Shown here in pieces: positions 39,801-51,800 of a stretch of DNA of 64,000 nucleotides (position 1 is the first letter of the stretch; each line of letters opens with the position of its first letter). The DNA comes from Siphonodentalium dalli (lineage: Eukaryota; Mollusca; Scaphopoda; Gadilida; Siphonodentaliidae), in NCBI GenBank assembly GCA_032622095.1, contig CP136068.1:156947151-157011150 (forward strand). The letters are read 5' to 3'. The notes below the pieces were generated by a model. It did no database searches. It was not told the origin of the DNA and saw nothing but the letters and a program-made list of their open reading frames with translations. The position numbers and the translations under genes are program-made.

Positions 39801-42800
39801 CATTGGCACAGGGTAAAAAAATACCGACTAACGACTGGATTTGATATGGCGGGTCACATATATTACAGTAAGGTATGTGTTTTCAGATGATTTACGGTTT
39901 ACCTCAACCAGAAGATAATAGATGTGGATGAGGGAGTTTATGTAAATTTACTGTATATTATATAAAGGTCTGTTTGCACGTGGGCTGTTTATGTAAATAT
40001 ACCATATATTATATAAAGGTCTGTTTACACGTGGGCTGTAAATGTAATTATACCATATATTATATAAAGGTCTGTTTGCACGTGGGCTGTTTATGTAAAT
40101 ATACCATATATTATATAAAGGTCTGTTTGCACGTGGGCTGTTTATGTAAATATACCATATATTATATAACGGTCTGTTTACACTTGGGCTGTTTATGTAA
40201 AAATACTGTATCTACTATATATTTTGAGAACTACGTATATCAGACCTGTTAAGTTTTGAAAATGTCAATCCGTGAGATTTTGCGGGAGGTACATGTATGC
40301 CCAAATATGTTCATGTTCCAAAAATAATTTTTATGATGAAAATTGCATAGTTTTTATGAGTTTCTATTTTATAAATATATAGACCTAAATAAAATGGCAA
40401 TGAATGTCCTGTTGGTAATTGTAATAGAGCTGCTCTGTGGGAGATACCACCATTTATTGAAAAGAAAGAAGCAGATCACACTTCATAAAAATACTCAGAA
40501 TTCCACCGGATACAGCCGGATATGCGCGAAACCGAAAGTACAACATCGTAATAAACGACAAAATGGACTCGTCTTACGGTTTAACCCACAAAAGAAATGC
40601 ACACATTTCACCATTTATTAAACAAATTTAAGCAGATACTTTGTTTAAAGTTAGTCAAAACAAACCCGAGTTACACAGGTTACAACCGGACATGTATGTG
40701 TGAAACCGAAAGTACAAAATGACCCGTCTTAACAGTTTTACCCGCAAAATAAAAGACACATTCTGTTCTCAATGCATACCACTATCAGTGAACTTAAATC
40801 ATAAAGTATCCATTACTTATGTTCATCAATGAGGCCTCACAATACAGCTGCACACTTGTGATTAAACGTATTGTTTTATTTCGTTTGCAATGCATGCCAC
40901 TAATCCGTTACTAAGAAATGTCATCAATGAGGCCTAACATTTAGTAACAATACAGAACTTTGCACACTTGTGCTTAAACGTATTGTTTACTAAAACAACA
41001 CCCTTTATACGTGTGGCTTCACCAGAGTGTGAAAATCAATTAATATCAGTCACAGTTCACAACAACTTGAGTCTTCAATCAAAAGTTACCGACGGTACAT
41101 TCTGTGAATGTTAATGTGTGGGTATTTACGGTACCGGAAGTCACTGTCATATGGGGAATTCCCGCTATTGCACGAATTTAAAAAATAAAAAAACTTCGTT
41201 TTGGGATTTTCAATGTGGAGTTTTGACGAATCCGTGAGATATTGGGGGTTATCCGTGTTTGCGGAATTGCCGTGGCAATCCGTGAGTGTCACGGACAATC
41301 CGTGAAACTTAACAGCTCTGACGTATATATATATATATATATGTGTGTGGGTACTTCATAGAATCGGAAACGCGTGGACGGATTGAGCTCAAAGCACCGT
41401 TTCTCCCTTCCCAATCATAAAAATCACCCCGCAATCGGCACTTCAAGGTTAATAGCGTTGATATATAAAGAGCGTTCGTTTTCCGCAGTGTCTATATAAA
41501 GAGCGTCGTTTTCGCTATCTACTTATCTGTATGACGGGAGTCTGATTGTAGCCTGTCGCTCGAAATATTATGCAGAGAGATTTCACGACGGAAAGCGTTT
41601 GTTTTCAATTCAATGCAATGTTATCGCTCGAAATATTATGCAGAGAGTTTTCACGACAATAGGACGGGTACAGCAGACTCGAAATATTAAAGCGTTTGTT
41701 TTCAATTCAATGCAATGTTATCGCTCGAAATATTATGAAGAGAGATTTCACGACATTAGGACGGGTACGGCAGACTCAAAATATTATGCAGAGAGATTTC
41801 ACGACGGGAAGCGTTTGTTTTCAATTCAATGCAATGTTATCGTAGAGAGATTTCACGACGGGAAGCATTTGTTTTCAATGCAATGCATTGTTATCGCTCG
41901 AAATATTATGCAGAGAGATTTCATGACATTAGGACGGGTACGGGCAGGTTAAAAAAAAGAAAAGAATGCGTTGTCTGTCGTTCCTAGGAAGGGGGGATTT
42001 CATCGGGTAAATTTTTCCGCCAGAAACAAAAAATTTAAAAAAATAAAAAAAACAATTAAATTATAAAAAAGAAAAAAATTAAATAAATATTAAAATAATT
42101 TTAAAAATGTCATGTTTCTGACCAACCACGCCAGTGGCGGGCTAACCTGCTAGTATTATATATAAAGGTATGTTTACACATGGTCTGTTTATGTAAATAT
42201 ACTGTATATTATATAAATGTCTGATTGCATGTGGGCTGTTTATGTAAATATACCATATATTATATGAAGGTCTGTTTACACACTGGCTGTTTATGTGTTT
42301 TCAGATGACTTACTTCAACCAGACAGAGAGATAATAGATGTGGAGGAGGAGGTTTATGTGACCACCATTGATCCAGATATGAAGAAAATGGAAACGCTCA
42401 TGAACCAGTGGTGTGCTGATATGAAGAGAAATGTCATGGTAAAATGTTCTTACAGTAATGCCATAAATAATCGACTCCGTAACATCATAGCAGAATTATG
42501 GGTAATTATTCAGGATTTAGTCGGAAATATGTCTTACAAGTTGCCATTCATCGTAAAGCTCTCAACAAGCCATATTTCCGACTAAATCCTGAAAAATTAC
42601 CCATAATTCTGCTATGGTTAACCCTTTACCCAACAAAACGGCCAAAACCGGCCAAATAAAGCTTCCAACAGCCTAAAATATCTTCGGTCTGTCTCAATAG
42701 AACCATACAAATATGGATATCATTGGAACCGGCTCCTTGACCACATTGTGATAGTTACAGTTATGCCCTGTGCCAATGCATTCTCTTATATATGCGAGTC

Positions 42801-45800
42801 GACCATAGGTCGCCTCGCATATATAAGAGAATGCATTGGCCTAAAAAAATCTTTTTTTAACACTTTTTATCATTTTTTTCTTACATTCTTTAACAATTTT
42901 ATCATTTTTAATGTGTTAAGCCAATGCATTCTCTTATATATGCGAGGCGACCTATGGTCGACTCGCATATATAAGAGAATGCATTGGCACAGGGCCCTTC
43001 TGTTGGGTAAAGGGTTAAGGAGTCGTTTATTTAGGGCATTAGTGTACCTCAGATACAATGAGTTGCTTAGTGTTGCTGACAAGAATCTAGTCTAAGTCTA
43101 TGTCTCATCTTGTCATGTATGCTGATGCTTTGATTTTAGAGTTTCGGTTTCTGGAGACAGGATGTGTGTGTTTTCAAGTAACAGATCAGAACAGACATGA
43201 AATAAGTGTGTGATTCTGTCCCACATACATTGACCTTAACATCTACATTTTTGGAGTTAATTTTTATACGCTCATTTAAATACAAAAATGGACCTATTAT
43301 GATACATCCTTCTGTCCATCCATCTGTCTGTCCGCTTTTGGTTTCCAGATGATAACTTTAGATAGTCTTGAATGTTTGTTATTTTCCAGGGTGAGTTCAG
43401 CCAAGCTAAGATTCGGATTATTGAAAGAAACCGTATGCAGACACAAAAAGAAAGAGAAACGTGTGTATTCATATCAATCTATTGTGTTATATATAATGTG
43501 AAAAATACTTACTAAAGTCATACCAATGTTCCAACAGCATGTGTGACAAACACTTTTTATTTATACCATATCAAGAATAGACTGTCAAGGAATGCTCTTT
43601 ATTGTTCCATGCTAAAGAAATAAAAGCGTATTCTCTGCGGCACATAAAGTCAGTATAGAAGTATTCACATAATATCAAAGGCCTTGAGATTATTTTATCC
43701 TTAAATAATACAGTATAATTAAAGATCATAACAATCGTTATGTGCATATTTCGTCTCTTCAAGCAGATGTTGTACTATCCATCCAATTGAAGAATGTTGT
43801 TTTAAACTATTATGGCCAAAACATTCAACAACATCGGCTGTAGAGCATATCGTAAAACACTACATCTAAACTATGCAAAATGTAAATAGACAGTCCTTCA
43901 GTCGTCCCGAATCAGTCACTAATAAACAAACAGGAATGTTTCTGCCAATGAAATTTAGTACGTGGGTTTAACCCTTTACCCAACAGAAGGGCCCTGTGCC
44001 AATGCATTCTCTTATATATGCGAGTCGACCATAGGTCGCCTCGCATATATAAGAGAATGCATTGGCTTAACACATTAAAAATTATAAAATTGTTAAAGAA
44101 TGTAATAAAAAATGGTAAAAAGTGTTAAAAAAAGATTTTTTTTTAGGCCAATGCATTCTCTTATATATGCGAGGCGACCTATGGTCGACTCGCATATATA
44201 AGAGAATGCATTGGCACAGGGCATAACTGTAACTATCACAATGTGGTCAATGTAGAAAATATTATAAGAAAAATGGTAAAAAGTGTTAAAAAAAGATTTT
44301 TTTAGGCCAATGCACACAGGGCATAACTGTAACTATCACAATGTGGTCAAGGAGCCGGTTCCAATGATATCCATATGTGTATGGTTCTATTGAGACAGAC
44401 CGAAGATATTTTAGGCTGTTGCAGCTTTATTTGCCGGTTTGTTGGGTAAAGGGTTAATGGCACAAAATACAGGTGACGTTCTAATTTGGGTTCCACCTTC
44501 CAAGTTGAAATATACCACAGGTGTATTTTGCCACAGGATGCTCTTGTTCTGTTTGTCGTTTGCTTTTATTAAGCCAAAATGAAATAGGGTTTCCCTATCT
44601 ACCCTTGAAAAAGATGCCTACCCAAAAAAAATTATTGGATTGTGGACACAGATAATTAGTTTTTTTCAGTGGGAAGGGCATCGAAGGGTATCTAACCTAG
44701 GTCTGGGCGATATTTCAATATATTGACTATAGTCGGTTTGGAAAAGTAAAACCGTATTGAAACCGTGTGTAAAATAAAAATTCAATATATCGCAACCGCA
44801 ATTTTATCACCTCAAAAGACGGTTTCAAGTTACGATCCAATACTGAGTTGAATACTTAGCGTTGTGGAAGATGAATGCAAAAAATTTCCCAAATCTAGCG
44901 AAGCTTTCCTGCAAGTAGTTGTGCATTCCTGAGACAAGTTGCGCTTCTGAGTGGGTCTTCAGCACTGCGGGACATATTGTTTCTCAGAAACAAACATGTC
45001 TCAATCTGTCTAGAGTTGACATGTTAGTGTTCCTTGCCAAGAATTTGGACAAATAAACTCACGAACTGCAATATTGTATTACTGTTCAATGATTAATTAT
45101 GATTATCTTGTTCCCGTGTTCAAAAGTTAATTAAAAATGTTCCATAATTCATTGTGTGTGATAAACTGTAGACAGCCCAGAATGAACCATCTTGGCACAA
45201 TTCTACTAGGTCCTCTATTAACCTATGAGCACTAGCTTAGCTATGACATAACGGGAATGTGCATCGCGTGCTGATATGTAAACAATGGATTAATCAGGAT
45301 AACGTGAGCCTGTAATTCACTCAATGTTGTTGCATATTCCAGAAGGCCGGAACTTTATAGAATGGGCACATGCCATTCTGAGAATAGTTTATTATTTACT
45401 GCCTGGCGATAGTGCATACAATTTTACATCCGTTATAATGAAAACCCGTAGTGTTATATCTCTCGTTTGAAATTTGATTTTACGTGGTATTTTTCAATTG
45501 TAAAATAATATTCAATAAAACCGTATATCGTGTTATTTTGGAAAAATCACGGTTTTTAAAAACGTCAATACTGCCCAACCCTAATCTAACCCATTTTCAA
45601 ACCTCTCATAAATACATTTTATAAGTTTTATTATTTTAGTGCTCTGACTAATTCAAGATAACAATATTTCATATTGACCCTCTCAATTAATCTGAATTGT
45701 GAAGCTTTCTAGATAGAATTGTCAATGATCCAATGGAATTCAGAATACCGGTAAAAGAAATTTGAAGAAACAAAAAAATCATAATTATTTTAGACCATGT

Positions 45801-48800
45801 ATCCCTAAACACAGGCATATTTTTTTTGGCCTTACCTGAACACCCTTCCAAATGAAATATAGACAGTTCCAATGTATAATTTTATAACTGAACGGGAGAT
45901 TCCATTTGGTATACAAAGGGTTAATGATCTTCAATAATGTGGCACAATTAATTATCATAGTATTCTCCCTTTAGTAATGCAGCAGAGAAGAGGATTTTAC
46001 TAACTGAGCTTGAGAGTCTGAAGGAGCTTCTTCATACGTACGAACAAAGCATATCTCGGAAAGACCAGGTCATATCGAATCTAACACAGGCGCTATGTAA
46101 ACAGAAAGAGAAATCCGATATGGCTAAGTCATTCTGTGAATGGAAACACAGGCACAGCGAAAGAAAGAGAGAGGTAAGGATGGCTACATAATTCTGTAAG
46201 TGAAAACATTAAGCAAATTTAGGTCAAATAAATAAATATTCCGTGTTCTCAGGCACCTCCCTCAACACTCAGGCACCTCCCTTGTCACTCAGGCACCTCC
46301 CTTGTCACTCAGGCACCTCCCTCAACACTCAGGCACCTCCCTCAACACTCAGGCACCTCCCTTGTCACTGAAATTTTCTATCAATGTATCACATTATTAT
46401 AATCAATAAATTTGAAAAATGATCAAGGAAATATGGGTTGATACAAAAATCGGACTTGGCACTGAAAGGGTTAAAAGCCTCGTCAAACCTTTTCTTCAGT
46501 ATTTACTGTTAGAAACATTGGATTTGAACAAAGAAATATTTTTGGTTTCTGGACTATGTGTTCCAGATTTTCAGAAAATGAAAATAAATAACCTCCCTCA
46601 CACATGTAAAATAATGAGATTTAATTGCCTGAGAACACAGATATTTTATTTTAAAGGTACGCAATCCGATTTGATGGTCCCCGTATCATCAGATTCCAAC
46701 AACAACAACATTTTTTTTCTTCAAAAGATGCTTTAGTTATCAGAATCAATTACTTACCAAAAAATAATGCTAATCACTGTCAACTCTAGTATAAAATTTT
46801 CCAAAACATGTTATATATCAATATGTTGTTCAATGAAATTTGGTATTGAGAGTATGTTGGTCGGCTCGCCAAATATTTGCTGAAATATAACAGATTTCAA
46901 AAATAGCTATCTGGTAATTGAGCTCTGATGGGTGGGTTCCTCTACTCAAATAAAATAATTTTTACCCCCCGAAGCCAAAGAAATAGTAATTTAGGAGTGT
47001 TAATTCGGATTATGTATCTTTAACAGCCAAATTGATAACATGGTTTCCACTAGAATGGCTCAGGATCCATACATCAATAATCCTACGGACAAGAAATTTT
47101 GGGGTTAAACAGAACACTGACTTCTAAAAATGCGTCAACATACCGGTATATGTAACCCTTTGAAATAAAAATGCAGCGAGTAACAATGTAATTTTGGTGT
47201 GCCATTATATAATATAAATAAGCAGTCAAAATTTTGCAGTTGCAATTTCATGATTTATTTGGATACAATGGAAAACACTGTGAAATGGGACGAACCACGG
47301 AAATTCTAGAAAGGGGATGTGTCCAGGCTCAATTCTCTGACATCCTGTGTAAATTCGTTTATTTTCAGTGTATTACGAGCAGTCTCGCTCAGAAGCACCA
47401 CGAGAGGAAGATAACACAGAAAGTACTCATAACATCATGTGTAATCTCATTTATTTTCAGTGTTTTACGAGCAGTCTCGCTCAGAAGCACCATGAGAGGA
47501 AGATAACACAGAAAGTACTCATTGCTTGGCGGTCTATTATTGTCTCTAAATGGCGGCAGCGAGTCGAGAAAGCATGTCAGGCCAAGGCTCAGGAAGTGTG
47601 CCTACAACTCACTAATGAATACGAAGCTAAAATAGCATCGGTATGTATGAAAAACCATGTTATACAAATCACTAATAAATGCAAAACTAAAATAGCATCG
47701 GTATGTATGAAAAACCGGTGGAGCTTTTGTCATCACACCTCGTCCTTCGAACCGTCCGTCCAGCTGACAACAATCGTCTTCTTCTCCAGAACCATAAGAC
47801 CGGATTCATGGGTTCATATTTGGTGTGGATATTCCCTAGATGACTCTCATTCAGATTTGTTAATATGAGGTCACCCAGTCAAATAGTTGCGAAGCCAGGG
47901 CCATAACTCTTTCCCTCCATAATAATTCTTTAAATGTCTTCTCAAGAACCATCGGGCCTATATTTGGTATGGATGGTCCTTGGGTGACTGCGTTCAGATT
48001 CAAATGGGGTCATGGTAATAAAAAGGGTGGAGCCAGGGACATTAAAGATTCTGTGCCAGTGCATTCTCTTATATATGTGAGTCTCCCAATATGGAGCCTC
48101 GCATATATAAGAGAATGTACTGGCTTACAAGGTCAAGGTAAATATGGTTAGGTCAATGTATTCTCTTATATATGCGAGGTGCTTTTGTGCACTGGTGTAT
48201 ATAATTTCCTCAATATTTCAGGAAGCTCCAGTCATGTAAGGGTTAAATATTCGGAAATTGTCATGAAGACGATCCTACACTCATTGTTCACTTCCGCGCT
48301 AATGTAATTATCATATTTAAATACATTAGCATTTTGGAAACTAATGGGAAAATACTATAGAAAACAAAGTTGAGGCAATTGTTGCTAATGAATCTCTGTA
48401 AGGAGGATGAAGGGAGATAACTCTAATTTAAATCTTTATATTACAGCTGAATGAATCTCTGAAAGGTGGACAAATGGATATAACACTAATTTAAATATAT
48501 ATTTTATAGCTGAATGAATCTCTGTATGGAGGATGAAGGGAGATAACTCTAATTTAAATCTATATATTATAGTTTATTGAATCTCTATAAGGAGGATGAA
48601 GGCAGATAACTCTAATTTAAATCTATATGTTATGGCTCATTCTGGACTCCTCGACCTTTGACCTCTGGGGCCAAGCTCTCTGGTTCAATTAGTAGTCATT
48701 TTTCGCAGATGATTATATCCAGATCTGGAAGAAATATGTCACTACTTTATATCCGACGTTCCGCATAACATAGTCCGTTTACGCATGGTGTTATTTGACG

Positions 48801-51800
48801 AGTTACTCGATCCAATATTTATCTATGGCTCGTGTTCATTGATCTGATTGATCACCAAATATCTGAAAACATGGGTCAGCCATCCGATTTTAATGTAATT
48901 GATAGCACCGATTCACGGTGTATGTTATGACCCGACAATGGCAAATCTGCCTGATGTTGTACCAATGGCGGATAGGAGTGGGTTATCTTCTGCACAGAGG
49001 GCGCTACACGCAAAGTCGGTCCTGCAGTGTAAACAATTAATTGCATCGCTCTATAGAATCAGAGTGGAATGATTGGAATTGTCGTTCTTCTGCGTCTTCT
49101 TTCTATCAAATTCGTTTTTAAAATGCCTTCTACCTGTTGTTTATTTGATATGTTGTAAGTTATTACAGTATATTAAGCTGTTGGAATAGGTAGTAGAAAA
49201 ACATCAGTTCAAAGGCGATAACATTGGGTTAAATGAGTTAGTCAAGTGAAATGACCCTGCGTCCATTGACTTTGCCATGTGCATGTTGCGGGTGTGTTGT
49301 TTTGAGAAATCATATGTACACGAAGAGAGGATATATGCACAACATCGTCCGATTTTTATGACATAAACTGAATCGTGTTACAGTTATACATGCATGCTGC
49401 TATCTCTTAAGTCTCCAAAAATAAAGAGAGGCTGCACGAAGGTGCCATAAAATTATGTAATGACTGGGTACAGATGTGATTCCTGTCAATTCTCGAGTAA
49501 TAAATAAATAAATGTGGTGTTGAGACAGAATGCCTCCTTTCTTTACAGCTGTCCCTTGAGTATTTGATACAAAATATCATTGTCATCATGAATAATAAAT
49601 TGAATTAAGTGATCTCTAGTTTCGGAGAAGTATTTTTTTTTTTTTATTAACCTCTTTGAAATACGTTGTGTAAAAATCCGATAGAGAGGACACCATCCTG
49701 GAGATGAACTCGCCATCACACTCGATAACCATCCATTTACAATCAACTTGTGTGAAAACAACAAAAACACAACTCTGTTTTTGTGTGCAAAACAACTCTC
49801 CTTGTATTCGATAATAATAGTCATGCTTCTTGTCCAAAGCTAGTGACCCATTATCATTTTCCTTTAAATACTGTACATTTTCTGAAGAAATTGTGTGGTT
49901 TCGCGATGTGTATGGGCATTTTACTTCAACTATTCTATCTGGTAGTAAGCTAGGAAAGGTTTTTCGGTTTGAAATGAAGATCCCACAGCTTGTGACATGG
50001 AGTTTCGTTTCATCCATATAGTTTTTAATTGCCAAACTTTCAAACTTTCGGCAACTTATCGTCTAGAAGTTCCATAAGATAGGCCTACTCGGGCTCCAGA
50101 TTTTCTTCGTTCCAAAGCTCTTTGTTGTTTTTGTAAAATTCCAATCTGGAATACGAAATTAATTTGTTTCAAATGTTAATTTTACCCCAATTAATGCTAT
50201 TTGTCATCAATATATTTAGACCGCTAATGACCAGCGTCATTGTGAACACGCGACATGTGGGGATTTATTACTTGAGCATTCCTTTTGGGTCTTATGTAAA
50301 CATAGTATTCAGACGGGTGTGTGATTCTCAATGTAGGAAGACCTGTTGACAGTTAATCTAATTACAAATCACACTGTCGGTGGTCAAAAGCAAGGCGACA
50401 ATGCTACATTTTACCAAGAATCCTAAATACCCTATAAAATTACGTCATCACACTATCATGCGCTCGGCTAGCACTTGCCACCCGCGCGTATAAATATATA
50501 TACAGTTTGCCATTGTGCATACATCTGATGGGAATCTTTAATGTAAAAATTATAAATTTATTTGATGTATATGTTTCTTTTGCGTTAGTTTGTTCTGTTT
50601 GGGTGTAAATAAATGTAATAAACCACGATATATGCCTATGACTTTGCGTGCTATTATATACAAGCCGTGGAATCAAGAATTTGTTTCTCAACAGGTCAGT
50701 CAGTGTAAACACTATTTTATTTATATATATTATGATAGGTGCTATTGGTGAGAGATGCATGTTTATAATTCGATAATATTTGAAACATAACTCCGCTGTA
50801 ATTCATGTTTTCAGCCCGACAATTTAGCGCCATGCTTTCACAATTCATCTTTCAATTGTGCCAAGTTCATTTCATCACATTTACGATCCATAACTACGAC
50901 AAATGTATGTAAGAACATACAACCTATCTAAATTCTGATCAAAAATATACTGTTATTTGTTAATTACCACTGCTATTCTCATAGCCACTTATCGCTTGGA
51001 GATATATAGTCAGTTATCACTTGGACCTACTTTGCGTATAACGCCGACTCCTATCTCTCATTGTGTCACCTCGCAACAATTGTGCTATTGGACGTGTCTA
51101 CAAAAGTCAATTTAGGTCATGCGGTAATTTCATATAGATATTTTGTGGACTATTCTATATCAGTGTTGTAAGACACTTTTATATTGTTTAATTAATTCGA
51201 CGTTAAATGTAAATGTTTTCGTACCCACGAACCGACGGAATACAACTAAATTCAAATTGGCGCGCCTGTAGTTGACCCAGGCACCGACCTAAAAATAACG
51301 TGAAATAGTTCGAACCAATCATGTCATCGTATTAAAGCCGAGTCTGGAACAGTGATGGAATCTGACGAGGTTTGCCAAATGATTATGGCTGAGTGAATCT
51401 CTGTATGGAGGATGAAGGTTGAATGAGCCTCTGTAAGGAGGATGAAGGGAGATAACTCTTAATTTAAATATATATATTATAGCTGAATGAATCTGTAAGG
51501 AGGATGAAGGGAGATAACTCTAATTTAAATCTATATTTTATAGCTGAATGAATCTCTGTATAAAGGAGGATAAAGGCAGACAAGCCTCAAATTATGCTGC
51601 GGGACATTCACAGAATGAGGTTCCCAGAGGGTGAATTTAGTGATGCTACCCCTCACAGTGGGCTAGCATCACCAAATTCATCCTCTGGGGACCTCATTCT
51701 GCATGATCTTGTCTGCTATTTTGGAGACCAAGACACAGATTTAAGTTCCCAGATGGTGCACCCATTGGGCACCTCGATTATGCATTGTGTCGTCTGCCAA

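Noticed and set aside
39974-40252. Plus-strand 92-codon ORF with 17-residue repeats
   Set aside because: Produced by the 51-bp minisatellite tied to exon 4; no start context or homology.
37598-44453. Regular palindromic repeats resembling a CRISPR array
   Set aside because: Repeats are whole hairpins within TTAA-flanked MITEs, irregularly spaced, in an animal intron.
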